64,000 nt of DNA from Gemmobacter denitrificans (GTDB taxonomy: Bacteria > Pseudomonadota > Alphaproteobacteria > Rhodobacterales > Rhodobacteraceae), in assembly GCF_036964905.1 (NCBI RefSeq), contig NZ_JBALHR010000001.1, positions 578,714-642,713 on the forward strand, written 5' to 3'. The notes beneath the pieces are model-generated. The model had not been told where the DNA came from. It saw nothing but the letters and a program-made list of their open reading frames with translations, and searched no databases. A program made the translations under genes and the position numbers. Below are positions 11,347-19,764 of the stretch, one piece after another (position 1 is the first letter of the stretch; each line of letters begins with the position of its first letter).

Positions 11347-11487
11347 TCAGTACTTGGTGGTCGGCGCGTCGGTGGTGATCGGCGCGGGCTCGTCCACATA
11401 GACGACTTCATCCTGCTTGGCGCCACCGCAGGCAGCCAGGAAAGCCATCGTGCCAAGTGCAAGAACGATACGCATGCTGTTCGACAT
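11347..11487 (-). CDS. Small lipoprotein
   Basis: A 46-residue lipoprotein precursor: MSNSMRIVLALGTMAFLAAC with a lipobox (FLAAC) followed by a 26-residue mature peptide, GGAKQDEVVYVDEPAPITTD and a TTKY end. The start is set by AGAAGAGG immediately before ATG at 11487; a longer frame to 11613 has no such site. Very short lipoproteins of this type are common in Rhodobacteraceae; the function is unknown. Confidence 0.7.
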   Translation of the reverse strand: MSNSMRIVLALGTMAFLAACGGAKQDEVVYVDEPAPITTDAPTTKY

Positions 11488-11701
11488 CCTCTTCTCCAGT
11501 TTTCTTGGGGGGTCGCGGACGCACAGGCAGTGCCAACCGGCCCCCGATACGAGGTCTGAAACGCTTGGGAACGCTTCCCGGAAACAATAGCCGGTTTCAC
11601 CTGCGATTGACACAGATCGCCGCGCAAAGCCGCAACCTGTGACTGCGCTACATCAGAGGAGCGGGACAGACGGCCAGGAATTACAACATATTGTGGGTGC
11701 A

Positions 11702-12103
11702 TCAGAACATCTCCCAGATGCAGGCGCCGTTTTCGATGCGGTAGGCCTCGAAGAACTGGGTGATCTCGGGCGCGGTTTCGCCAAAGGGCAGCGGTTGATC
11801 GGACAGCGAGATGATGATCTGCGTCGGTTGCGGGCCGAATTCGGCAATGCGCGGCAAGGCGAAATCCTCGCACAGCGCCAGCATGTCGGCGCTGGCGGTT
11901 TCAAAATCCACCTCGCCCCTGTCGCGCGCGATCTGCGGTGCAACGAAGCGGAAGCGCAGCGCAAGCCCCTGGGTGCCGGCTTCGTTCCAGATCACATCCT
12001 GCAAGGTCACCACCTGCCCGGATGGCACCGCGATCGTTTCGGCATTGCCCACCAGCACCACCTGACCATCGACAGGGGCAGCAAGCATGGTTTCACCTGT
12101 CAT
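11702..12103 (-). CDS. Conserved hypothetical protein (DUF6497-like)
   Basis: A 133-residue protein with mixed beta/alpha character: SGQVVTLQDVIWNEAGTQGL, LRFRFVAPQI, then QIIISLSDQPLPFGE and the terminal IENGACIWEMF. The shape and genome position fit a Rhodobacteraceae family annotated DUF6497, recalled rather than searched. Its start overlaps the end of the methyltransferase gene by 11 bases, so the two are probably cotranscribed. No catalytic motif can be named. Confidence 0.6.
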   Translation of the reverse strand: MTGETMLAAPVDGQVVLVGNAETIAVPSGQVVTLQDVIWNEAGTQGLALRFRFVAPQIARDRGEVDFETASADMLALCEDFALPRIAEFGPQPTQIIISLSDQPLPFGETAPEITQFFEAYRIENGACIWEMF

Positions 12104-12860
12104 GCCTGCCCCCTTTGCGCAGCAGAACCCGCCGGGCCTTGGGGGGCGCGGGCAGATCGGTCAGCGTGCCAAAGGCCGCAAGCTTGGCCGCCTGTTCCTC
12201 TGCCGCGGCCTGCCGCAGATCGAAGATCGCCGCCCCGCCGGGGGCAAGCGCCTGATCCAGAAAGGGTAGATACAGATCGACCGGATAATGGAACCCGCAA
12301 GACAGGAAGCTGACCGCCAGATCCACCGGCCCCGCTGTTTCGGGGGCCTGTTCGCGGGGGTTCAGCGTCACGATGCGCTTCTTGGCAATCTTGTTCTTTT
12401 CCAGCAGCTTGCGCGCCACGGCCAAGCTGGAATAAGCGGCCCCTTCTTCGGCAAATCCGAAATGGCGGCGTTCATTGCTTTCCAGATCGATCAGCAGCAG
12501 GTCACATTTCAGCGCCTTGGCGGCAAACAGATCGAACAGCGCATAGCCGCAGCCAATATCGGCAATCCGCTTGGGGGCCAGCTCGCGCAGCACCGGCTCC
12601 AGCGCGCGGAATTCGGCCCGAATGACGCCCGCTGCACGACGGGCAATGGCTTCGCCCATCTCGTCGATCACGCCGTCGATCGGGCCCTGATCGCCCGCAT
12701 TCCATGCCTTGATCACCCGGCCCGATTTGGGCCGGTCGAACATGACCTCTGACCTTTGCAGGATCAGATTGCGCAGGTCGTCACGGTTCAGGGCCGAAAG
12801 GTCCAGCGCTGCAATAGCACTGCTCCCGGCCTCTGCCGCGATGTCGATGTCAAGCCGCAT
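12093..12860 (-). CDS. Class I SAM-dependent methyltransferase-like protein
   Basis: A 255-residue protein with a Rossmann methyltransferase core: motif I IADIGCGYALFDLFAA at about 100-115, an acidic end of strand 2 (LLLIDLESNERR), and motif IV-like DLAVSFLSCGFHYPVDLYL. An N-terminal helical segment of about 95 residues precedes the core. The SAM-binding glycines are present; the methyl acceptor is unknown. It sits 27 bases after pccB and is probably in its transcript, but its role in propionate metabolism is not established. Confidence 0.7.
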   Translation of the reverse strand: MRLDIDIAAEAGSSAIAALDLSALNRDDLRNLILQRSEVMFDRPKSGRVIKAWNAGDQGPIDGVIDEMGEAIARRAAGVIRAEFRALEPVLRELAPKRIADIGCGYALFDLFAAKALKCDLLLIDLESNERRHFGFAEEGAAYSSLAVARKLLEKNKIAKKRIVTLNPREQAPETAGPVDLAVSFLSCGFHYPVDLYLPFLDQALAPGGAAIFDLRQAAAEEQAAKLAAFGTLTDLPAPPKARRVLLRKGGRHDR

Positions 12861-12887
12861 GGTTGCCCCCTTGGTTGCGGTAACGCG

Positions 12888-14420
12888 TTACAGGGGGATG
12901 TTATCGTGTTTCTTCCAGGGGTTTGCCAGCTTCTTGCCACGCAAGCTTGCAAAGGCCCGTGTCACGCGGCGGCGGGTCGATCGGGGCTGGATCACCTCGT
13001 CGATAAAGCCGCGTTCCGCCGCCACAAACGGATTTGCGAACCGATCTTCATAATCCTTGGTCCGCGCCGCGATCTTTTCCTTGTCGCCCAGTTCGCTGCG
13101 ATACAGGATTTCAGTCGCGCCCTTGGCCCCCATCACCGCGATTTCCGCCGTGGGCCAGGCATAGTTGAAATCGCCGCGCAGGTGTTTCGACGCCATCACG
13201 TCATAGGCGCCGCCATAGGCCTTGCGGGTGATCACCGTCACCTTCGGCACCGTCGCCTCGCCATAGGCGAACAGCAGTTTCGCGCCATGCTTGATGACGC
13301 CGCCATATTCCTGGCTCGTCCCCGGCAGGAAGCCCGGCACATCGACCAGCGTCAGGATCGGAATTTCAAAGGCATCGCAAAAGCGCACGAACCGCGCGGC
13401 CTTGCGCGAGCTGTCAATGTCCAGACAGCCCGCCAGCACCATCGGCTGATTGGCCACCACGCCCACAGTCTGGCCTTCCATGCGGATGAAGCCGGTGATG
13501 ATATTCCCCGCATAATCCTTCTGAATCTCGTAGAAATCGCCCTCATCCGCGATTTTCAGGATCAGCTCCTTCATGTCATAGGGCTGGTTCGGATTGTCGG
13601 GGATCAGCGTATCCAGGCTGTCCTCCACGCGGCCCGGATCGTCAAAGAAGGGGCGAACGGGTGCCTTGTCGCGGTTGTTCAGCGGCAGGAAATCGACCAG
13701 ACGCCGCACCTCGGCCAGCGCCTCCACATCGTTTTCAAAGGCACCATCGGCCACCGAGGATTTCTTGGTATGGGTGCTTGCGCCGCCCAGTTCCTCGGCG
13801 GTCACCACCTCATTCGTCACCGTCTTCACCACATCCGGGCCGGTCACGAACATATAGGAGGTGTCTTTCACCATGAAGATGAAGTCGGTCATCGCCGGGC
13901 TATAGACCGCCCCGCCCGCGCAGGGCCCCATGATGACGCTGATCTGCGGCACCACGCCGCTGGCCATGATGTTGCGCTGGAACACCTCGGCATAGCCCGC
14001 AAGGCTCGCCACGCCTTCCTGAATCCGCGCACCGCCAGAATCGTTCAACCCGATCACCGGCGCGCCATTCTGCATCGCCATATCCATGATCTTGCAGATC
14101 TTTTGCGCATGGGTTTCCGACAGCGAGCCGCCGAACACCGTGAAATCCTGGCTGAACACATAGACCTGACGGCCATTGATCGTGCCCCAGCCCGTCACCA
14201 CGCCGTCGCCCGCCGGACGGTCTTGCTCCATGCCGAAATCGGTGCAGCGATGGCGCACGAACATGTCGAATTCTTCGAAAGACCCTTCGTCCAGCAGCAG
14301 CTCGATCCGTTCGCGGGCGGTCAGCTTGCCTTTGGCATGCTGGGCCTCCACCCGGCGCGCACCGCCACCGGCGCGGGCCACGGCGCGGCGGTCTTCAAGC
14401 TCTTGCAGGATGTCTTTCAT
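12888..14420 (-). CDS. pccB: Propionyl-CoA carboxylase, carboxyltransferase beta subunit
   Basis: Transfers the carboxyl group from biotin on PccA to propionyl-CoA. The 510-residue chain has both halves of the crotonase-like carboxyltransferase fold: GGASTHTKKSSVADGAFEND in the middle and GFLPGTSQEYGGVIKHGAKL plus RKAYGGAYDVMASKH in the C-terminal half, with the oxyanion glycines. The start at 14420 (MKDILQELEDRRAVARAG) matches family starts; the longer frame to 14597 runs through the operator region and is rejected. Three TTTGCAAA-like half sites lie 85-125 bases upstream, indicating PccR control. Confidence 0.96.
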   Translation of the reverse strand: MKDILQELEDRRAVARAGGGARRVEAQHAKGKLTARERIELLLDEGSFEEFDMFVRHRCTDFGMEQDRPAGDGVVTGWGTINGRQVYVFSQDFTVFGGSLSETHAQKICKIMDMAMQNGAPVIGLNDSGGARIQEGVASLAGYAEVFQRNIMASGVVPQISVIMGPCAGGAVYSPAMTDFIFMVKDTSYMFVTGPDVVKTVTNEVVTAEELGGASTHTKKSSVADGAFENDVEALAEVRRLVDFLPLNNRDKAPVRPFFDDPGRVEDSLDTLIPDNPNQPYDMKELILKIADEGDFYEIQKDYAGNIITGFIRMEGQTVGVVANQPMVLAGCLDIDSSRKAARFVRFCDAFEIPILTLVDVPGFLPGTSQEYGGVIKHGAKLLFAYGEATVPKVTVITRKAYGGAYDVMASKHLRGDFNYAWPTAEIAVMGAKGATEILYRSELGDKEKIAARTKDYEDRFANPFVAAERGFIDEVIQPRSTRRRVTRAFASLRGKKLANPWKKHDNIPL

Positions 14421-14504
14421 GGCGGTCCTCTCCCCCTGAATCGGGCCCTTGATCCGGCGCAATCTACGCCGCATCGCGGCAGCACCAAAGGGGAAATGAG
14501 AAAA

Positions 14505-14544
14505 TTTGCAAATTATTGGCAGATGCCGATGTGCAAATTGCAAA
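14505..14544. promoter_or_regulatory. Probable PccR operator cluster upstream of pccB
   Basis: TTTGCAAA at 14505-14512, TGCAAA at 14532-14537 and TTGCAAA at 14538-14544, between divergent pccB and the DUF486-like gene. A TTTGCAAA-type motif is what I recall for the short-chain fatty acyl-CoA regulators (PccR/RamB group). The same motif precedes pccR here. Confidence 0.65.
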
Positions 14545-14611
14545 TTCACCAAACTTGCCCCCTTGCCAACATCGCGGCATGACAGGCACGCCACCAAGGA
14601 GACCGCAGCAT

Positions 14612-14962
14612 ATGCCCAGCCTTCCCGTCCCCGTCATCACCATAGGCCTTTTGCTGGCCTCCAACATCTTCATGACCTTTGCCTGGTATGGCCATCTGAA
14701 GTTCAAGGCCGCGCCCTTGCTGGTGGTCATCTTCGTGTCCTGGGGCATTGCGCTATTTGAATACATGCTGATGGTGCCCGCCAATCGCATCGGGCATGGC
14801 TATTTTTCGGCGGCCGAGTTGAAGACCATTCAAGAGGTCATCACACTGGCGGTCTTTGGCGTGTTTTCGGTGTTTTTCCTGAAAGAGCCGCTGACATGGA
14901 ACCATCTGGTCGGGTTTTCACTGATCGCGGCGGGGGCTTTCTTCATCTTCCACAAATGGTAG
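14612..14962 (+). CDS. DMT-superfamily small membrane protein (DUF486-like)
   Basis: A 116-residue integral membrane protein with four predicted membrane helices: VITIGLLLASNIFMTFAWY, APLLVVIFVSWGIALFEYML, ITLAVFGVFSVFFL and LVGFSLIAAGAFFIF. The conserved HLKF and KEPLTWNH segments fit the DUF486 family, half-size relatives of drug/metabolite transporters that probably dimerise. AAGGAG lies 10 bases before the ATG at 14612. The gene diverges from pccB across the putative PccR boxes, so it may share that control. The substrate is unknown. Confidence 0.8.
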   Translation: MPSLPVPVITIGLLLASNIFMTFAWYGHLKFKAAPLLVVIFVSWGIALFEYMLMVPANRIGHGYFSAAELKTIQEVITLAVFGVFSVFFLKEPLTWNHLVGFSLIAAGAFFIFHKW

Positions 14963-15024
14963 CGCACAGCGGGCTGTGCATTCGCGCAATGGACAGCCCG
15001 CAACCTTGGGCGTAGCGATAGCAC

Positions 15025-16239
15025 ATGACACGCCCTGCCCCACGGTTTCTGGACCCGACCAGCCCGCCCAGCATCCTGACCCTGACCTTGCTGGCAGGGC
15101 TTTCGGCACTGGCCATGAACATCTTCCTGCCGTCGCTTCCGGGCATGGCCGCCTGGTTCGGTGTGCCCTATGCCACGATGCAGCTTTCTGTTGCACTTTA
15201 CCTTTTGCTCTCCGCAGGTTTGCAAATTGTGCTTGGCCCGATTTCCGACCGGTTCGGCCGCCGCAAAGTGGTGCTGGGGGCGCTGATCCTGTTTCTGCTG
15301 GCCACGATCGGCACATTGGTCGCGCCCACGGCCGAAATCTTCCTGATCTGCCGCATGGCACAGGCGGTGATCTCGGCGGGCATGGTGCTCAGCCGCGCCA
15401 TCGTGCGCGACATGGTGTCAGATGCCGAAGCGGCCTCGATGATCGGCTATGTCACCATGGGGATGAGCCTTGTGCCGATGATCGGCCCGGTGATCGGCGG
15501 CGTGCTGGATGATCTGCTGGGCTGGCAGGCCAATTTCGGCCTGCTGCTGGTCATGGGGCTGGCCGTGCTGTGGCTGTGCTGGCGCGACCTGGGGGAAACC
15601 CATCCTGGCGGTCGCATGGGATTGGCCGATCAATTGCGCAGCTACCCTACCCTACTGATATCGCAGCGTTTCTGGGGTTATTGCCTGACGGCTGCCTTCG
15701 CCTCGGGGTGTTTTTTCGCCTATCTGGGCGGCGCCCCTTTCGTGGGAACCGAGGTCTTCGGGCTGAGTTCCTCGCAAATCGGGGTGCTGTTTGCCCTGAC
15801 GGCGGTGGGCTATGCGGCGGGCAATTTCATTGCCGGGCGGTTTTCTGTGCGGGTGGGCATGAACCGGATGATGCTGGCCGGAACCATCGTCACCACGGCA
15901 GGGCTTGCGGTGATGGCGCTCTTGTCGCTGGCCGGGATGATTGGCGCGCTTGGCTTTTTCGGCCTGACCATCGCCATGGGAATGGGCAATGGCATGGCGC
16001 TGCCCAATGCCAATGCCGGGATCCTGTCCGTCCGCCCCGAGCTTGCCGGAACGGCCTCGGGTCTGGGCGGGGCCTTCAATATTGGCGGCGGGGCGGCACT
16101 GGCAGCCCTGGCCGGGGCATTGCTGGTGCCCGGATCATCGGAAAAGCCGCTGGTTCTGTTGATGCTGGCCTGTTCGGTTGCCTCTGTGCTGACCACATTC
16201 TGGGTCATCGCCCGCGCCCGGCAGATCAGCCGCAGTTGA
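15025..16239 (+). CDS. MFS multidrug efflux transporter, Bcr/CflA family
   Basis: A 404-residue inner-membrane transporter with about 12 hydrophobic segments. Family marks are the N-terminal LLAGLSALAMNIFLPSLPGM helix, the loop 2-3 motif SDRFGRRKV and the motif-C-like VPMIGPVIGGVLDDLLGW in helix 5, typical of the 12-TM drug:H+ antiporter group. Its substrate is not predictable. It lies between the DUF486-like gene and pccR on the same strand and ends 72 bases before pccR. Confidence 0.87.
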   Translation: MTRPAPRFLDPTSPPSILTLTLLAGLSALAMNIFLPSLPGMAAWFGVPYATMQLSVALYLLLSAGLQIVLGPISDRFGRRKVVLGALILFLLATIGTLVAPTAEIFLICRMAQAVISAGMVLSRAIVRDMVSDAEAASMIGYVTMGMSLVPMIGPVIGGVLDDLLGWQANFGLLLVMGLAVLWLCWRDLGETHPGGRMGLADQLRSYPTLLISQRFWGYCLTAAFASGCFFAYLGGAPFVGTEVFGLSSSQIGVLFALTAVGYAAGNFIAGRFSVRVGMNRMMLAGTIVTTAGLAVMALLSLAGMIGALGFFGLTIAMGMGNGMALPNANAGILSVRPELAGTASGLGGAFNIGGGAALAALAGALLVPGSSEKPLVLLMLACSVASVLTTFWVIARARQISRS

Positions 16240-16267
16240 AACTGCCAAATACGCTTGACAAACTGCA

Positions 16268-16303
16268 TTTGCAAATTTGAATATTCAATTTGCAGATTGC
16301 AGG
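16268..16303. promoter_or_regulatory. Probable PccR operator in front of pccR
   Basis: TTTGCAAA at 16268-16275 and TTTGCAGA at 16289-16296, followed by ATTGCAGG to about 16304, directly upstream of pccR and partly touching its ribosome site (AGGAGG, 16301-16306). The same motif occurs upstream of pccB, which suggests autoregulation. Confidence 0.6.
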
Positions 16304-16310
16304 AGGCCGC

Positions 16311-17708
16311 ATGTCCACGCAAAAGCTCTATGCCGGGGTGAAGCTGCGCGAATTGCGGGCCAGATTGGGGCTGACGCAAAAGGCGTTTTCCGACAAGCTT
16401 GGCGTTTCGCTGCCCTATCTGAACCAGATGGAAAACAACCATCGCCCGGTTTCGGCCTCGGTCGTGTTGTCGCTGGTGCAGGAATTCGGCTTTGATGTCA
16501 CCGAACTGACAGCAGGCGATGCCGAACGGATCGTGTCGGACATGCGCGAGGCGCTGGCCGATCCGGTGTTTCAAAGCACGACGCCACCTTTGGCCGACCT
16601 GCGCCTGGCTGCATCCAATGCGCCGGCCCTGGCGCGCGCTTTTCTGGACCTGCACCGCGCCTATCGTCAGACCCATGAACGGCTGGCCTCGCTGGATGAG
16701 GCACTTGGGCGCGAAGATGCGTCGCTGCGACCCAGCCCATGGGAAGAAGTGCGCGACTTCTTTCACTATTGCGACAATTATCTGGATGCGATCGACCGGG
16801 CAGCAGAACACTATGCCATGCCGTCAGGTGCCCGAAAAGACCCGCTTTTCATCGCCACAGAGACATTGGCCAAGGCCGGGATCGACTTGTCATTTTCTGA
16901 CTCCGCGCAGCTTCGCCGCTTTGATCCGGCCACACGGCATCTGCAGGTGTCAGGCCGGGTTTCCGGGGCCACGCAGCGCTTCCAACTGCTCTATCAGGTC
17001 GCATTGACCACGCAGAATGACCTGCTGGAAGCCACGCTTGACCTTGCCCGCTTTGCCACGCCCGAGGCCCGCGACATCGCCAAGATCGGCCTTGCCAATT
17101 ACTTTGCCGGTGCCGCCCTTCTGCCCTATCGGGCCTTTCAACAGGCCGCCCTGGATGAAAGACACGATCTGGAACGGTTGGCCGATATTTTCGGTGCCAG
17201 CATCGAACAGGTCGCGCACAGGCTTTCCACCCTGCAGCGCCCCGGTGCGAAGGGCATCCCGTTCTTCTTTGTGCGGGTCGATCAGGCGGGCACGATCACC
17301 AAGCGCCATTCTGCGACGCGGCTGCAATTCGCACGGTTTGGCGGGGCCTGCCCCTTATGGAATGTGCATCGCGCATTTGAAACCCCGGGCCGTTTCCTGC
17401 GCCAATTGGCCGAAACGCCGGATGGTGTGCGCTATTTCTGCCTGGCCCGTGATGCCAGCAAACCGGCTGGAAGCTTCAATACCCCGGTCCGGCGTTATGC
17501 CATCGGGCTGGGCTGCGAGGTGCAGCATGCCGATGCGCTGGTCTATGCCGACGGGCTGGATCTGCGCGGCAAGTTCGAACCCATCGGCATCAGTTGCCGC
17601 ATCTGCGAAAGGCGCGATTGCCACCAGCGATCCGTACCCCCGCTGGAACGCCGGTTGAAGGTCGATCCCGATCGGCGCGGCCTGCTCCCTTATGAAATTG
17701 CGGAATAG
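16311..17708 (+). CDS. pccR: Short-chain fatty acyl-CoA transcriptional regulator (PccR-type)
   Basis: A 465-residue regulator: an XRE helix-turn-helix at about residues 8-62 (LRELRARLGLTQKAFSDKLG, SLPYLNQMENN), a long middle with an IrrE/ImmA-like part (FATPEARDIAKIGLANYFAG), and a C-terminal DUF2083-like domain ending in CRICERRDCHQRS, a probable metal-binding cysteine cluster. This is the layout of the ScfR group, whose member PccR activates propionyl-CoA carboxylase in Rhodobacter sphaeroides. AGGAGG lies just before the ATG at 16311. The location beside pccB and the shared operator motif support the assignment. Confidence 0.9.
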   Translation: MSTQKLYAGVKLRELRARLGLTQKAFSDKLGVSLPYLNQMENNHRPVSASVVLSLVQEFGFDVTELTAGDAERIVSDMREALADPVFQSTTPPLADLRLAASNAPALARAFLDLHRAYRQTHERLASLDEALGREDASLRPSPWEEVRDFFHYCDNYLDAIDRAAEHYAMPSGARKDPLFIATETLAKAGIDLSFSDSAQLRRFDPATRHLQVSGRVSGATQRFQLLYQVALTTQNDLLEATLDLARFATPEARDIAKIGLANYFAGAALLPYRAFQQAALDERHDLERLADIFGASIEQVAHRLSTLQRPGAKGIPFFFVRVDQAGTITKRHSATRLQFARFGGACPLWNVHRAFETPGRFLRQLAETPDGVRYFCLARDASKPAGSFNTPVRRYAIGLGCEVQHADALVYADGLDLRGKFEPIGISCRICERRDCHQRSVPPLERRLKVDPDRRGLLPYEIAE

Positions 17709-17729
17709 GCCCGGATCAGCTCCGGGCCT
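17707..17729. terminator. Hairpin between convergent pccR and DUF465 gene
   Basis: Perfect 9-bp stem AGGCCCGGA / TCCGGGCCT with a five-base loop, beginning at the pccR stop codon. Probably a bidirectional terminator; the T tract is weak. Confidence 0.6.
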
Positions 17730-17744
17730 CCAAGATTTACGGGA

Positions 17745-17981
17745 TCAGGCTGTCAGTCGGGCCCAGATCTGGTCTTTCAGCGCGCCGCGCTTCTTGCGCA
17801 GTTCGGTTTCATGGTCCGGCGACACCGGTTCAACCCGGGTTTCGGCCCGATGCACGGCCCGGTTCACCTCGTGATACTCTTCCACCAGCCGGGCGAAATG
17901 GGCATCGGCCTCTTTCAGCGCAGAAATCTTGCCAGCCTCGGCGGGGAATTCAGCGATCAGCTCATGCGGCGTGTTCGACAT
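17745..17981 (-). CDS. DUF465 (YdcH-like) small protein
   Basis: A 78-residue, highly charged, all-helical protein. The segment ISALKEADAHFARLVEEYHE and the ending LRKKRGALKDQIWARLT match the short DUF465/YdcH family (two-helix coiled coil, function unknown). AAGGAAGGAG lies before the ATG at 17981; an upstream in-frame ATG at 18011 lacks a site. It is monocistronic, facing pccR. Confidence 0.8.
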   Translation of the reverse strand: MSNTPHELIAEFPAEAGKISALKEADAHFARLVEEYHEVNRAVHRAETRVEPVSPDHETELRKKRGALKDQIWARLTA

Positions 17982-18080
17982 CGGTGTCTCCTTCCTTCTT
18001 GATGGGATCACGATAGCGCGCCGGGCAGCGCCGCGGTTTGATACGGATCAAACCATTGCAGATTCATCATTTCGGGAAGC

Positions 18081-18105
18081 AAAAAGCCCGCCATTGGCGG
18101 GCTTT
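18081..18105 (-). terminator. Intrinsic terminator of the betIBA operon
   Basis: Stem AAAGCCCGCC / GGCGGGCTTT (18083-18105) with a three-base loop. Read on the minus strand it ends in a run of five T residues, directly downstream of betA. Confidence 0.88.
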
Positions 18106-18111
18106 ACAAAG

Positions 18112-19764
18112 TCATCTCTGGCTGGTTTGCCAATTCGGGTTGATCCAGGGCTCCTGATTTGACGGTGCCAGCGGCACCCGCCCCAGAATGTGATCCGCCG
18201 CCTTTTCCCCCGTCATGATCGACGGCCCGTTCAGGTTGCCATTGGTCACCCGCGGGAAGATGGAACTGTCGGCCAGACGCAGCCCTTCCACCCCGATCAC
18301 CCGCGTTTCCGGGTCCACCACGGCCATGCGGTCATCGGCCCGGCCCATCCGGCAGGTGCCGCAGGGGTGATAGGCGCTTTCGACATGTTCGCGAATGAAC
18401 CCGTTCAACTCATCATCGGATTGCAGGTTCACGCCCGGCTGGATTTCCGATTTGTAATAGGGCTTGAACGCATCCTGCCCGATGATTTCGCGCGTCAACC
18501 GGATGCAGCGGCGGAAATCATCCCAGTCCTGTTCATGGCTCATGTAGTTGAACAGGATCTTCGGCGGCGCCTTGGGATCGCCTGACCGCAAGGACACTGA
18601 TCCACGCGACGGTGATCGCATCGGGCCGGTATGGGTCTGGAACCCATGCCCTTCTGCTGCCGCCTTGCCGTCATAGCGCACGGCAATCGGCAGGAAGTGA
18701 TACTGGATATCCGGGTAATCCACGCCCGCCTTGGAGCGGATAAAGGCGCAGGCCTCGAACTGGTTGGACGCGCCAATGCCCTTGCGCGTCAGGAGCCATT
18801 GCGCCCCGACCATGGCCTTGCCCCAGAGGTTCCAGTATTTGTACAGCGTGACCGGCTGGCTGGCTGCGAATTGCAAATACAGTTCCAGATGGTCCTGCAG
18901 GTTCTGCCCCACCCCGGGCCGATCGGCCACCAGCGGTATGCCATGTTCGGCCAGATGCGCCGCAGGCCCGATGCCGGACAGCAGCAGAAGCTTCGGCGAA
19001 TTGATCGACGAGGCGGCAAGGATGACCTCGCGCGTGGCGGGGATCACCACCACCTGGCCGCGCTGTTCGATCTCGACCCCGGTGGCGCGGCCGTTTTCGA
19101 TCACGATGCGGCGGGCAAAGCCCTTTTCTACCTTGACCCGGCCGGTCTTGATCGCCGGTTTCAGATAGGCATTGGCAGCGGACCAGCGGGTCCCTTGCCA
19201 GATCGTCGCCTCCATCGCGCCGAAGCCTTCCTGCTGCTGGCCGTTGTAGTCAGCCGTTACAGGATAGCCGGCCTGACGGCCCGCCTCGACAAAGGCATTG
19301 AACAGCGGATTGCTGCGCGGGCCGCGGGTGATGTGCAGCGGGCCATCAGAGCCGCGGAACGATTTGTCCCCCGTCTCGCCATGCCAGTTTTCCATGCGCC
19401 GGAAATAGGGCAGCACATCGGCGTAAGCCCAACCTTGCGCGCCCTGTTCGGACCAATGGTCGAAATCCCTGGCATGGCCCCGGACATAGACCATGCCATT
19501 GATCGAAGATGACCCGCCGATCACCTTGCCGCGCGGAGTGGCCAGCACGCGGCCCCCCAGATGCGGCTCCGGTTCGGTCTGGAACCCCCAGTCATACATC
19601 GGCATGTTCATCGGATAGGACAAGGCACCCGGCATCTGGATGAAGGGGCCAGCATCCGTGCCGCCGAATTCGATCACGGTGACGCTGCGCCCGGCCTCGG
19701 CCAGACGATAGGCCATGGCGCAACCGGCAGAGCCTGCGCCGACAATGACGTATTCGGTGGCCAT
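18112..19764 (-). CDS. betA: Choline dehydrogenase
   Basis: FAD-dependent GMC oxidoreductase that oxidises choline to betaine aldehyde. The 550-residue chain begins with the dinucleotide-binding loop YVIVGAGSAGCAMAYRLAEAG, has the GMC signature GGSSSINGMVYVRGH at about 85-100 and the C-terminal catalytic His motif SAYHPCGTCRMG. Length is normal. Its start codon overlaps the betB stop by one base (TGATG), so the two are translationally coupled. It is the third gene of betI-betB-betA. Confidence 0.95.
   Translation of the reverse strand: MATEYVIVGAGSAGCAMAYRLAEAGRSVTVIEFGGTDAGPFIQMPGALSYPMNMPMYDWGFQTEPEPHLGGRVLATPRGKVIGGSSSINGMVYVRGHARDFDHWSEQGAQGWAYADVLPYFRRMENWHGETGDKSFRGSDGPLHITRGPRSNPLFNAFVEAGRQAGYPVTADYNGQQQEGFGAMEATIWQGTRWSAANAYLKPAIKTGRVKVEKGFARRIVIENGRATGVEIEQRGQVVVIPATREVILAASSINSPKLLLLSGIGPAAHLAEHGIPLVADRPGVGQNLQDHLELYLQFAASQPVTLYKYWNLWGKAMVGAQWLLTRKGIGASNQFEACAFIRSKAGVDYPDIQYHFLPIAVRYDGKAAAEGHGFQTHTGPMRSPSRGSVSLRSGDPKAPPKILFNYMSHEQDWDDFRRCIRLTREIIGQDAFKPYYKSEIQPGVNLQSDDELNGFIREHVESAYHPCGTCRMGRADDRMAVVDPETRVIGVEGLRLADSSIFPRVTNGNLNGPSIMTGEKAADHILGRVPLAPSNQEPWINPNWQTSQR

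Noticed and set aside
14421..14597. N-terminal extension of pccB to 14597
   Set aside because: It would cover the operator boxes and lacks the family's N-terminal sequence; MKDILQELEDR at 14420 is the better start.
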